Positions 52,618 to 61,049 of a DNA stretch of 64,000 nucleotides are shown one piece after another. This DNA comes from Kitasatospora sp. SUK 42. GTDB taxonomy: Bacteria; Actinomycetota; Actinomycetes; Streptomycetales; Streptomycetaceae. A model generated the notes under the pieces. The model saw only the letters and a list, made by a program, of their open reading frames with translations. It did no database searches and had not been told where the DNA came from. How positions within the stretch are numbered: the stretch's first letter is position 1; each line of letters begins with the position of its first letter. The position numbers were made by a program, and so were the translations under genes. Where the stretch lies: the NCBI RefSeq assembly GCF_015776785.2, contig NZ_LFMD02000003.1, forward strand, positions 1,884,753 through 1,948,752, read 5' to 3'.

Positions 52618-53870
52618 GGGCCCACCCCGCTCGCGGAGGGCGGGAGGGTCGCCGAGATCCGCCAGCCGTCGACGGCCGGTCCGGTGTAGAGCGTCCCGCC
52701 GACCAGTGCGACGCGCTCGCGCATGCCCAGCAGCCCGTAGCCCCCGCTCGCACCGGCCGGGGCCGGACGGGCGGAAGCGGGGGGCAGCGGCAGATCGTTC
52801 TCCAGTTCGAGGAACAGCGTCTCGTCCTCCATCTCCATCCGTATCCGGACCTTGGCGGCGGGGCCGGCGTGCTTGGTGACATTGGCCAGCCCCTCCTGGG
52901 CCAGCCTAAGGACCGTCAGCGACCTGATCGCGTCCAACTCCGCGATCCGGGGGTCGATCTCGGCCTGGATCGCCAGCCCGGACTGGCGGCCGCGGTCCAC
53001 CACGCCCTGCACCGCGGCGGGCAGGTCCGCCGTCTCGGCGAGCAGCGGGGCGAGGTGGTCGGCCACCGGATCGCGCAGCGCGGTCAGCAGCCGGCGCAGG
53101 TCGGTCAGCGCGGTGTTCGCACTGGAGTGCACGTCGTCCAGCACCTCGGCCAGACGCCGGTCGGTCTGCGGAAGCACGTGCCGGGCCACGCCGACCCGCA
53201 GCACCGTGGACGCCAGGTGGTGGGCGACCATGTCGTGCAACTCCCGCGCGATCGCGGCCCGTTCACCCATCCTGGATCCCCATTCGGCGAGGTCCCGGCT
53301 CCGCTCGGCCTCCAGCGCCCGGTCCTGGGCGATCCTGGTCGCGCGCTCCGCCGACCGGATGTAGCCCGCCAGCAGCACCGGCACACTGACGATCACCGCC
53401 GCCCGGTACATCGCCGAGAACAGCTCCGAGGACAACGGCGAGTCGACGTGGACCAGTTGGGCCAGGGACAGGGAGACCGACGCCACCACGGTCGGGGTTC
53501 CCCACCGGCGCACCGCGAGCTCGAACAGGGCGGCACTGGCTCCGACCTTCGCCTCCACCATCATCGGTGGGGAGAACAACTCGGCCAGCGCCAGCATGGC
53601 GCACTGGCCCAGAGCCGTCTCGAACGGGCGCAGCCCGCTCAGCGCGGCCAGCGCCAGCACACCGAAACCGATCACCCAGTCGGGCGCCCCCAGCGCCTCG
53701 GGTCGACGGAGCAGCAGCAGGTAGCCGAGCCCGAAGGCCACCAGAGCCAGTCGCATCGGCCCGAACCTGTGACCGAAAAGGCGTTCAATCCGCTCTCGCA
53801 GCACGAGATCCGACACTACGGGGAATCGGGCCGCGCTTCCTCCTGCGGACGGAGGAGACGCCTCCTCCAT
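52614..53870 (-). CDS. Sensor histidine kinase (HisKA_3 type)
   Basis: 418 aa. Several hydrophobic segments (about residues 40-180) form a membrane sensor domain, then the dimerisation helix IARELHDMVAHHLA with the phospho-accepting His, N-box RLAQEGLANVTKHAG, and G-box GGYGLLGMRERV. ATG at 53870 (MEEASPPSAGG) was chosen; the frame continues to 53936 but would overlap the divergent gene. Acts on the coupled response regulator downstream. Confidence 0.9.
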   Translation of the reverse strand: MEEASPPSAGGSAARFPVVSDLVLRERIERLFGHRFGPMRLALVAFGLGYLLLLRRPEALGAPDWVIGFGVLALAALSGLRPFETALGQCAMLALAELFSPPMMVEAKVGASAALFELAVRRWGTPTVVASVSLSLAQLVHVDSPLSSELFSAMYRAAVIVSVPVLLAGYIRSAERATRIAQDRALEAERSRDLAEWGSRMGERAAIARELHDMVAHHLASTVLRVGVARHVLPQTDRRLAEVLDDVHSSANTALTDLRRLLTALRDPVADHLAPLLAETADLPAAVQGVVDRGRQSGLAIQAEIDPRIAELDAIRSLTVLRLAQEGLANVTKHAGPAAKVRIRMEMEDETLFLELENDLPLPPASARPAPAGASGGYGLLGMRERVALVGGTLYTGPAVDGWRISATLPPSASGVGP

Positions 53871-53934
53871 CAGGTCGGACAACTCCGGCCGGATGCCCGA
53901 AGCCGCCGGTGCGCCACGCCGGAACCCTGGACCC

Positions 53935-54405
53935 ATGACTCATCGTTCCGCCCACGCCCGGCTCGACGGCGACTCCACCACCGGGACGGTCATCCACTTC
54001 GACCCCCGCGACGGGGAGACCGCCGCCCAGCCCGCCGGCCGGGCCGGCCGGCGACGGCCGGCGGCCGCCTTCTTCGCCGTCTCGGCCGTGGTCGTCGCCG
54101 GCTGGGCCGTTCTCCTGGGCCTCTACGCCGACCCCGGGGTCCGGCTGATGTGGATCGGCTTCGACGTCCTGGAGGCTTCGGTCATGGCGCTGGCGGCACG
54201 TCTGGCCGCCCGCTCCGACCCCAGGGCCAGTCTGGCCGCGGCCGGGCTGGCCGTCTTCATGCTCACCGACCTCTGGATCGACGTCGCGACCGCGACACCG
54301 GACTACCTGCCGACCGCGGTGCTGATGGCGCTCACCGTCGAACTGCCCTACGCCCTGGGCTGCGTGGTCTACGCCCTGCGGGTGTTCGGCCGGGCCAGGG
54401 CCTGA
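53935..54405 (+). CDS. Four-span membrane protein of unknown function
   Basis: 156 aa. A charged N-terminal tail of about 40 residues, then hydrophobic segments AAAFFAVSAVVVAGWAVLLGLY, LMWIGFDVLEASVMALAARL, LAAAGLAVFMLTDLWIDVAT and LMALTVELPYALGCVVYAL. ATG at 53935. Divergent from the histidine kinase (65-bp gap) and 95 bp upstream of the MMPL transporter, so it may be co-transcribed with the transporter. No family recognised. Confidence 0.75.
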   Translation: MTHRSAHARLDGDSTTGTVIHFDPRDGETAAQPAGRAGRRRPAAAFFAVSAVVVAGWAVLLGLYADPGVRLMWIGFDVLEASVMALAARLAARSDPRASLAAAGLAVFMLTDLWIDVATATPDYLPTAVLMALTVELPYALGCVVYALRVFGRARA

Positions 54406-54500
54406 ATCCGGTCCCGACCGTCCGACCCCCGCCATCGACCCCCACCCCCCGAAACCCGGCCACCCGGGCCGGTCCCCCTTCTCAAGGAGCGTCAAGAATC

Positions 54501-56687
54501 GTGATCACGTCACTCGGAAAGTTCGCCGCCGAGCGCCGAAGGTGGGTCGTCATCGCCGCCCTGTTGTTCACCCTGGTGGCCGGCGTATGGGGCACCCAGG
54601 TGTTCGGCGCGATCACCGGGGGAGCCGGCTTCGACGACCCGAACAGCGAGTCCACCCGGGCCGACAAGGTGCTGGCCGGTCCGCTGGGCCGCCAGCAGAC
54701 CGACGTCGTGGTGCTCTACCACAGCTCGGACCAGCGGGTCGAGGACCCCGGCTTCGCCACCAAGGTGCGGGCGGCCGTGGACGCCGTACCGCGCGAGGAC
54801 CTGACCCGGCTCGACTCGTACTGGTCGACCGGCAACTCCTCCGACTTCATCAGCAAGGACGGCCACTCCACCTACGTCGCCCTGCAGTTCAAGGCCTCCG
54901 ACGACCAGGACCGGGTCAAGGCGCTGCAGAAGATCGAGGACCGGTTCAAGGTGCCGGACCTCGACGTCTCCTTCGGTGGCGTCACCGCGATGACCGAGCA
55001 GGTCAACGCCCTGACCGGCAAGGACATCGGCCGCGCCGAGATGCTCTCGGTGCCGTTGCTGCTCCTGCTCCTGGTGCTGATCTTCCGCAGCGCCATCGCC
55101 GCGCTGCTGCCGCTCGCCACCGGCACCGTGGTGGCCCTCGGCTCCTTCACCGTGCTGCGGGTCATCACCTACTTCGTGCAGATCTCCAGCAGCGTGATCA
55201 ACGTGATCACCATCCTGGGCCTCGGACTGGCCATCGACTACGCCCTGTTCATGGTCAGCCGGTTCCGCGAGGAACTCGCCTCCGGTACGCCGCTGGACCT
55301 GGCCGTCCAGCGCACCACGGCCTCCGCCGGGCGGACCGTCGCCTTCTCCGGCCTGGCCGTCGCCATCTCCTTCGCCAGCCTCACCCTCTTCCCGTCCCGC
55401 TTCCTCAGTTCGATGGGGTACGCGGCGGTCTCGGTGGTCGCCTTCGCGGTGCTGAGCTCGCTCACCGTGCTGCCCGCGCTGCTCAGGATCATCGGACACC
55501 GCGTCAACTCCGGTCGCATCCCGATGCCGTGGGGTCGTGGTCAGGCGACCGCCCGGCCGGAGACCGAGGGCCGCTGGTACCGCACCGCCAAGCTGGTGAT
55601 GCGCCGCCCGGCGCTGATCACGGCGGGGGCGGTGGCACTGCTGCTCGCGCTCGGCACACCCTTCCTCGGAGTCAACTGGGCCCGGCCCGGCGACTGGGTG
55701 CTCCCCTCCAGCTCCGACGCCCGGGTGGTCACCCGGCAGTTGGGCACCGAGTTCAACCACGATCCGAACAAGGTGGTCACCGCGGTCGTCGAGTTCGGCG
55801 GTGCGGCGGACGCCGCCAAGCCCGCGCTGGACGCCTACGCCCAGCGGCTGGACGCGGTACCGGGCGTGAGCGACGCCGCGGTGACCGCCACGCAGGACAA
55901 CACCGCCCGCATCACCATGCGCTACGCCATGGACCCGATGTCGTCCGAGGCCAACACGATGGTGCACGACCTCCGGGCGCAGACTCCTCCGGACGGCGCC
56001 GAGGCGCTGTTCACCGGCATGCCCGCCTCCCGGGTGGACATCGTCAACATGATCGGTACCCGGCTGCCGTGGATGGCGCTGTTCGTCGCGGTGATCTCCT
56101 CGCTGGTGCTCTTCCTCGCCTTCGGTTCGGTGACCATCCCGCTCAAGTCCGTGGTGCTCAACCTGCTGTCGCTCACCGCCGCCTTCGGCGCGATCAAGTG
56201 GATCTTCCAGGACGGCCACCTGCACGGCCTGCTGGGCTTCACCCCGATCGGGGCGATCGACGCCAACTTCCCGGTGCTGATCGTCGCCATCGCGTTCGGC
56301 CTGGCCATGGACTACGAGGTCTTCCTGCTCTCCCGGATCAAGGAGAGCCACGACCGGGGCGCGAGCCATGAGGAGTCGATCGCCATCGGACTCCAGCGCA
56401 CCGGTGGGATCATCACCAGCGCCGCACTGCTGCTGATCGTGGTGGTGTGCGGATTCCTGACCTCCTCCATCGCCTTCATGCAGATGATCGGCGTCGGCCT
56501 GGTCATCGCCATCGCGGTGGACGCCACCCTGGTCCGGGCGATCATGGTGCCCGCCACCATGCGGCTGCTCGGCCGCTGGGCCTGGTGGGCGCCGCGCCCG
56601 CTGGCGGCGCTCTGGCAGCGGTTCAACCTGTCCCACACCGAGGAGCCCGTGACCGGCTCGCCCGATCGGACCGAAGTGGCCGTCTGA
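54501..56687 (+). CDS. MMPL-family RND transporter
   Basis: 728 aa with the twin six-helix layout of MmpL-like RND permeases: an extracytoplasmic domain after TM1 (about residues 30-175), TM2-6 with GLAIDYALFMVSRFREEL, a second extracytoplasmic domain (about 400-520), and TM8-12 with GLAMDYEVFLLSRIKES, the Asp-Tyr pairs used for proton transfer. GTG at 54501 follows AAGGAG. Probably exports a lipid-like or secondary metabolite. The neighbouring TetR gene is the likely regulator. Confidence 0.93.
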   Translation: MITSLGKFAAERRRWVVIAALLFTLVAGVWGTQVFGAITGGAGFDDPNSESTRADKVLAGPLGRQQTDVVVLYHSSDQRVEDPGFATKVRAAVDAVPREDLTRLDSYWSTGNSSDFISKDGHSTYVALQFKASDDQDRVKALQKIEDRFKVPDLDVSFGGVTAMTEQVNALTGKDIGRAEMLSVPLLLLLLVLIFRSAIAALLPLATGTVVALGSFTVLRVITYFVQISSSVINVITILGLGLAIDYALFMVSRFREELASGTPLDLAVQRTTASAGRTVAFSGLAVAISFASLTLFPSRFLSSMGYAAVSVVAFAVLSSLTVLPALLRIIGHRVNSGRIPMPWGRGQATARPETEGRWYRTAKLVMRRPALITAGAVALLLALGTPFLGVNWARPGDWVLPSSSDARVVTRQLGTEFNHDPNKVVTAVVEFGGAADAAKPALDAYAQRLDAVPGVSDAAVTATQDNTARITMRYAMDPMSSEANTMVHDLRAQTPPDGAEALFTGMPASRVDIVNMIGTRLPWMALFVAVISSLVLFLAFGSVTIPLKSVVLNLLSLTAAFGAIKWIFQDGHLHGLLGFTPIGAIDANFPVLIVAIAFGLAMDYEVFLLSRIKESHDRGASHEESIAIGLQRTGGIITSAALLLIVVVCGFLTSSIAFMQMIGVGLVIAIAVDATLVRAIMVPATMRLLGRWAWWAPRPLAALWQRFNLSHTEEPVTGSPDRTEVAV

Positions 56688-56779
56688 GCCCGGGGCCGGA
56701 CCCGGCCCCCGCCCGATCCGTTCCGGCGCCCTCCCGCCCCGCCGAGGTACTCTGCACCTCGGCAAAACGGGAGGGCGTC

Positions 56780-57379
56780 ATGGAACAGATCGGGCATTCC
56801 CCCGTACGGGGACCCCGCCCGATGCGGGCCGATTCGGAGCGGACCGTACTGACGATCCTCTCCGCGGCCGAGCGGATGCTCCGCAAGGACCCCTCCGCCT
56901 CGATCCAGCAGATCGCCGACTCCGCCGGGGTCGCGCGGACCACCGTCCACCGGCGGTTCGCCACCCGGGAAGTCCTGATCGCCGCGATGTCCGCGCACGC
57001 CACCCAGGAGTTCAGCGCGGCCGTCGACAGCTGCCGTCCGGAGGCCCTCCCCCCGGGGGTCGCACTCCACCGGGTCACCGCGAAGGTCCTGGCGGTGAAG
57101 ATGCGATGGGGATTCGCCCTCGCCAACGTCTCACCCGCCGATGTGCAGAGCACGCGGGTGCACGTCGAGGTCCTCGAACGCTGCGACCGGTTGTTCCGCC
57201 GGGCGCAGGAGGCCGGCCTGCTCTGCACGGACGTCGACCTCACCTGGATCCGCCGGGTGTACTACGCCCTGGTCGGGGCGGCGGCGGAGGGCGAGGTCGC
57301 GTCCGGCCGCGCGGAGGAGCTGGCGACGCTGGTCGTGGACACCCTGATGCGCGGCGTCGGCGCGAAGCACGCCCTCTAG
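56780..57379 (+). CDS. TetR/AcrR-family regulator
   Basis: 199 aa. HTH SIQQIADSAGVARTTVHRRFATREVLIAAM near residues 40-70; variable helical ligand-binding domain after that. ATG at 56780 with GGGAGGG upstream. It lies 92 bp after the MMPL gene and probably controls it. It lacks the N-terminal and recognition-helix pattern of gamma-butyrolactone receptors (ArpA/ScbR), so it is not proposed as the receptor. Confidence 0.9.
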   Translation: MEQIGHSPVRGPRPMRADSERTVLTILSAAERMLRKDPSASIQQIADSAGVARTTVHRRFATREVLIAAMSAHATQEFSAAVDSCRPEALPPGVALHRVTAKVLAVKMRWGFALANVSPADVQSTRVHVEVLERCDRLFRRAQEAGLLCTDVDLTWIRRVYYALVGAAAEGEVASGRAEELATLVVDTLMRGVGAKHAL

Positions 57380-57386
57380 GACCTGT

Positions 57387-57423
57387 CCGGCGGATCTCGG
57401 CGGGCCCGGCAAGGATCCGCCGG
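57387..57423. terminator. Bidirectional terminator between TetR and HadB-like genes
   Basis: Perfect 10-bp stem CCGGCGGATC/GATCCGCCGG with a 17-base GC-rich loop between convergent genes. The preceding bases CTAGGACCTGTCC resemble the repeated element at 58357. Confidence 0.8.
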
Positions 57424-57431
57424 GTGGCCGT

Positions 57432-57866
57432 TCAGGCCAGGCGGACGACGGCGCGGGTCACGCCCAGCACCTTCTGGCCCGCCGAGGTGACCGTCAGGTC
57501 GACCCGGACGGTCCGGGCCTCGTCATCCAGTTTGGCGGCCACCTTGCCGCTCACCTGGAGTTCGGCCCCCCGGCCGTCATCGGGGACGACCACCGGATTG
57601 GTGAACCGTGCCTTGTACTCCAGCACCGCTCCCGGATCCCCCACCCAGTCGGTCACCGCGCGGATCGCCGAGGCCATGGTGAACATGCCGTGCGCGATGA
57701 CGTTCGGCAGCCCGACCTCCCGGGCGAACCGCTCGTTCCAGTGGATCGGGTTGAAGTCCCCGGAGGCCCCCGCGTAGCGCACCAGCTGCTCGCGGGTCAC
57801 CAGGACGGTGAGCAGCGGCAGTTGACCGCCGGCCTCGACCTCGGCGTACCGGACTGTCGCCGCCAC
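57432..57866 (-). CDS. MaoC-like dehydratase, HadB type
   Basis: 144 aa single hot-dog domain. The hydratase-2 catalytic Asp and His are present in GASGDFNPIHWNERFA, with AHGMFTMASAIRAV. GTG start, two bases after the HadA-like stop codon. Together the two genes match the HadA-HadB heterodimeric (3R)-hydroxyacyl-ACP dehydratase of actinobacteria; here the catalytic subunit is this one. A role in a metabolite pathway rather than housekeeping is suggested by the accessory context. Confidence 0.88.
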   Translation of the reverse strand: MAATVRYAEVEAGGQLPLLTVLVTREQLVRYAGASGDFNPIHWNERFAREVGLPNVIAHGMFTMASAIRAVTDWVGDPGAVLEYKARFTNPVVVPDDGRGAELQVSGKVAAKLDDEARTVRVDLTVTSAGQKVLGVTRAVVRLA

Positions 57867-57867
57867 C

Positions 57868-58323
57868 TCAGACCTCCTCGGTCGCGCGGGCCACGAGGGT
57901 CATCGTCGTGGTCACCACATGTCCGCCCTCGGCGTCGTACACGTCGCCGCGCAGGCTCAGCAGGTCGTTGCCCCCTGCCTCCTTGATGTCCTCGATGAGC
58001 ACCGTGACGGACAGCCGGTCGCCCGCCCGCACCGGCCGGGTGTAGCTGAACCTCTGGTCACCGTGCACGACCCGGCTGAAGTCCAGCCCCAGCTCCGGGT
58101 CCTCGATCACCTGGGCAGCGGCCCGGTAGCTGATCGCGAACGGGAAGGTCGGGGGCGCCGGCACCTCCGAGTGGCCGAACTCCCCGGCCGCCTCGGCCAG
58201 GGTGTACGCCGGGTTGGCGTCGCCGACCGCTTCGGCGAACTCGCGGATCTTCTCCCGCCCGACCTCGTACGGCGGAGTCGGCGGGTAGGTACGTCCGATG
58301 TAGGACGGATCGAGCGGCATCAT
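57868..58323 (-). CDS. MaoC-like dehydratase subunit, HadA type
   Basis: 151 aa. N-terminal PLDPSYIGRTYPPTPPYEVGREKIREFA and PAPPTFPFAISY are the HadA/HadC (FAS1-dehydratase-like N-terminal) pattern; the catalytic His of hydratase 2 is absent, which fits a structural partner subunit. ATG at 58323 or the next codon. It is translated just before the HadB-like gene. Upstream is a strong hairpin. Confidence 0.88.
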   Translation of the reverse strand: MMPLDPSYIGRTYPPTPPYEVGREKIREFAEAVGDANPAYTLAEAAGEFGHSEVPAPPTFPFAISYRAAAQVIEDPELGLDFSRVVHGDQRFSYTRPVRAGDRLSVTVLIEDIKEAGGNDLLSLRGDVYDAEGGHVVTTTMTLVARATEEV

Positions 58324-58356
58324 CGCCTCCAGGGCGTGCTGATCATCGTGCGCCGT

Positions 58357-58430
58357 CTAGGGCCTGTCTTCGAACTCCCGCCCACGAGGGGGCGGGCGTT
58401 CGAAGACAGGCCCTAGAAGACAGGCCCTAG
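58357..58430 (-). terminator. Long hairpin and repeat element
   Basis: A perfect 19-bp inverted repeat (58357-58375 with 58398-58416; CTAGGGCCTGTCTTCGAAC and its complement) encloses a second 7-bp stem CCCGCCC/GGGCGGG. A third, direct copy AAGACAGGCCCTAG follows at 58417-58430 and supplies the stop codon of the upstream LuxR-type gene. It should terminate that gene's transcript. Confidence 0.85.
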
Positions 58431-59152
58431 ATGACGCACTGGTCCAGCTGCGTCTGGGGCTGACGGATGAGCTGGGCGGCGGTGGCCTTGTTCACCGCGT
58501 CGATGCGGGAAACCGCCCCCAGCTTCTCGAAGATGTTGCGCAGGTGCCGTTTGACGGTGCCCTCGCTGATCCCGAGCCTCCCGGCCACCTGCCGGTTGCT
58601 CAGGGCGCGCGCCACGTGTTCCAGGACGACGACCTCCCGGGGGGAGAGCCGGACCGCCTGCTCGGGTGCCTGCTCCATGGTGAGCGCGAAGATGCTCTGC
58701 CGGGACACCGACACCGTGACGTGGCGTTCGTCCTGCACGACGGTGCGGATCGCGGAGAACAGCACCTCCTGGGACACCTTCTTGTGCAGGAAGCCGCTCA
58801 CCCCGAGGGAGAGCAGGTCCTGGACCAGGGCCGGGCTGTCGGACATGCTCAGGATGAGCAGCCTCGGATGCGGAGTGCGCTCCAGCAGGCTCCGGACCAG
58901 CTCCCGGATCCCGCTGTCCGGGACGGTCACGTCGAGGAGGACGATGTCGGGTCGGCGCGCGGAGACCACCTCGATCAGGTCGGCTCCGGTGCCGGTCTCG
59001 CCGACAACGGTCATATCGGGCTCTGCACGCAGCAGTTGGCAGAGTGCGTTGCGGAAGAGAGTATGGTCGGAGGCCGCGAGGATACGCACCGTATCGGCCC
59101 CGTGGATGTTGTGGTCTCTCTCCGAGAGATCACCCTGAGCACGTTCCCCCAT
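58427..59152 (-). CDS. Orphan LuxR-type response-regulator-like protein
   Basis: 241 aa. Receiver-like domain from about residue 22 with the acceptor Asp74 (DIVLLDVTVPD) and a lysine in GFLHKKVSQ, but the usual DD acidic pair is SD (LAASDH). C-terminal HTH LSPREVVVLEHVARALSNRQVAGRLGISEGTVKRHLRNIFEKLG. No kinase gene beside it. ATG at 59152 was chosen; the GTG/ATG region further up is G-rich. It stands next to the SARP gene, pointing to pathway control. Its stop codon lies in the repeat element. Confidence 0.88.
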   Translation of the reverse strand: MGERAQGDLSERDHNIHGADTVRILAASDHTLFRNALCQLLRAEPDMTVVGETGTGADLIEVVSARRPDIVLLDVTVPDSGIRELVRSLLERTPHPRLLILSMSDSPALVQDLLSLGVSGFLHKKVSQEVLFSAIRTVVQDERHVTVSVSRQSIFALTMEQAPEQAVRLSPREVVVLEHVARALSNRQVAGRLGISEGTVKRHLRNIFEKLGAVSRIDAVNKATAAQLIRQPQTQLDQCVI

Positions 59153-59221
59153 GTGCGATCGAACCCCCCCCGTGGTCCTCAACCGGACTCAAGTGTAGTC
59201 GGATTCCCCATCGGTCGGTCA

Positions 59222-60100
59222 CTAACGACCAACCGGCGCGGACGCGAGCGAACCGCCACGCCGACGGTGGAGCCGGGTGTCGCGACGGAGTTGCGCCGGG
59301 CCGTGGTGGTCCTGACCGGTGAGGATTTCCTGTTGGAGCTGCCAGATCTCCTGGGACGGTTCCAGGCCCAACTCGCGGTCGAGCAGGGTGCGCAGATCTG
59401 TGAGCGCGGACAGTGCGTCGCTCCGCCGGCCCGAGCGGTGCAGAGCGTCGATCAGCCGTGCGTGGTACCACTCGTTGAACGGGTGCGCGGCGACCAGGTC
59501 CTGCAACTCGGCGACGAGCTCCCGGTGCCGGCCGAGCCGCAGGTTGATCTCTATGTGCAACTCAAGAGCCTGGCTGCGGAGTTCCGAAAGACGACGAAGA
59601 TGTCCTGCGATCAGCAGTCCCGGCTCGACGTCCGCGAGCGGTTCGTCGGACCGCCACAACGCCAGCGCCTGGTCGAGCCGGCCGCGGGCCTCGTCCACCC
59701 GGTTCTCGGCCAGCAGCACTCGGACCTGCGCCACCAGCCGGCTGAACCGGCTGACGTCGAGCTGGTCTTCGCGCAGTCGCAGCAGGTAGCCGGACGGCCG
59801 GGTGACGATCGGCGGCGGCGAGTCCGGATCGGCTTCGGCGAGTAACTGCCGCAGGTGGTACACGTGCGTGCGGACCGTGCTCAGCGCGGCACTCGGCGGA
59901 TCGGCCGTCCACAGCTCCGAGATGAGCGCCTGCGTGCTCACCACCTGGTTGCACTGGAGCAGCAGCAGCGCCAGCACCTTGCGGACCTTCGGCCCACGCG
60001 GCGTGCAGTCACCCTGACTCCCTGTCAATTCAAGTGGCCCCAAGGCACCGTACGCGATCAATGGCCCCCCAACCAATAGATTCCACACGGCCGTTCGCAT
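59222..60100 (-). CDS. SARP-family activator (TTA codon)
   Basis: 292 aa AfsR/DnrI-type Streptomyces antibiotic regulatory protein: an OmpR-like winged helix (about residues 20-105, ALGPLELTG and KVRKVLALLLLQCNQVVSTQALISELW) and a bacterial transcriptional activation (BTAD) domain (about 110-255, with YHARLIDALHRSGRRSDALSAL). Leu86 is encoded by TTA (59845-59843), so translation should depend on bldA tRNA. ATG at 60100 was chosen; a TTG nearer the winged helix is possible. It is divergent from the methyltransferase/AfsA genes across 182 bp. Confidence 0.92.
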   Translation of the reverse strand: MRTAVWNLLVGGPLIAYGALGPLELTGSQGDCTPRGPKVRKVLALLLLQCNQVVSTQALISELWTADPPSAALSTVRTHVYHLRQLLAEADPDSPPPIVTRPSGYLLRLREDQLDVSRFSRLVAQVRVLLAENRVDEARGRLDQALALWRSDEPLADVEPGLLIAGHLRRLSELRSQALELHIEINLRLGRHRELVAELQDLVAAHPFNEWYHARLIDALHRSGRRSDALSALTDLRTLLDRELGLEPSQEIWQLQQEILTGQDHHGPAQLRRDTRLHRRRGGSLASAPVGR

Positions 60101-60251
60101 GCCGCGCGGTGTGAAGTTAGGCAGGCCGGACGCCCCTAGGCAAGAGTCGCGCTCCAAAGAAGGGGGTCGGGCATGCCACTTTCGAGGCATCCCCCCTCCC
60201 CCTTTGGGCGCGATCACCGCCAGGCGGCCGGAACATATGGCAAGCTGCACT

Positions 60252-60272
60252 ATAGATAGTTGAACTACCTAT
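60252..60272. promoter_or_regulatory. 21-bp imperfect palindrome upstream of the methyltransferase gene
   Basis: ATAGATAGTT-G-AACTACCTAT, arms matching at 9 of 10 positions, ending 10 bp before the GTG start. The AT-rich element overlaps the probable promoter of the methyltransferase-AfsA side. It is a candidate operator for a TetR-, MarR- or LuxR-type regulator. It does not match the known ScbR/ArpA consensus well. Confidence 0.6.
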
Positions 60273-60282
60273 TGGGGGCCCC

Positions 60283-60942
60283 GTGCTCGACCTGATGTTC
60301 GCCAAGGAGTTCCTCCGTTCCCACCGGCAGACCGGTGCGGTCGCGCCCAGCGGGGAGGCCCTGGCCCGCGCACTCACCCGGTACGTCCGTCCGGACCACC
60401 GGACCGGCACCCCCCGGGCGGTGCTGGAGGTGGGGCCCGGGACGGGGTCGGTCACCCGGCACATCGCGGCCCGGCTCGGCCCGCGGGACACCCTGGACCT
60501 GGTCGAGGCCAACCCCCGGTTCGCCTCCCGGCTGTCGGCCGCGCTGGTGGACGACCCGGCCCTGCGGCCCGCCGCCGACCGAATACGGGTGCACGCCGGG
60601 CTGATCCAGGAATGGCCGCTCGACCGGTACGACGCCATCGTGTGCGGGCTGCCGTTCGCCAACTTCGATCCGGACACCGTCCGGTCGATCCTCCGGGTGC
60701 TGCTCGGCGCGCTCGCCCCGGACGGGACGCTGTCCTTCTTCGCCTACGCCGGACTGCCCGCCTTACGCCGGTCGCTCACCACCGGCCGGGCGCACGCCCA
60801 GTCCGTCGCCGTCCAGGGCGTGCTGGCCGCCGTGCTGCGCGACCACCGCTTCCGGCACGAGTTCGTGCCCGCCAACCTGCCGCCGGCCAGGGTCCACCAC
60901 CTGGCCGCCACACCGACCCGGGTCGTCGCCGCTGCGCTTTGA
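60283..60942 (+). CDS. SAM-dependent methyltransferase, phospholipid N-methyltransferase-like (TTA codon)
   Basis: 219 aa. SAM motif I VLEVGPGTGSVT; N-terminus FAKEFLRSHRQTGAVAPSG is typical of PmtA-like phospholipid methyltransferases and KsgA relatives; AIVCGLPFANF is motif IV. Leu161 is encoded by TTA (60763-60765). GTG start after a G-rich ribosome-binding stretch. It stands between the SARP and AfsA genes. Target unknown. Confidence 0.85.
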   Translation: MLDLMFAKEFLRSHRQTGAVAPSGEALARALTRYVRPDHRTGTPRAVLEVGPGTGSVTRHIAARLGPRDTLDLVEANPRFASRLSAALVDDPALRPAADRIRVHAGLIQEWPLDRYDAIVCGLPFANFDPDTVRSILRVLLGALAPDGTLSFFAYAGLPALRRSLTTGRAHAQSVAVQGVLAAVLRDHRFRHEFVPANLPPARVHHLAATPTRVVAAAL

Positions 60943-61049
60943 TCCTGCTTGGACGGGCGGTTGAACCGCGGGGGACAGTCTTGGTCCGTGCACAAGACCG
61001 GCGCTACGGCGCGATCCCTCCGAGTTCCGCAGCAGAGGACGCAAGAGGC

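Noticed and set aside
56780..57379. The TetR-type gene as the gamma-butyrolactone receptor
   Set aside because: Its helix-turn-helix and N-terminus differ from the ArpA/ScbR pattern and it is placed with the MMPL transporter, not with the AfsA gene.
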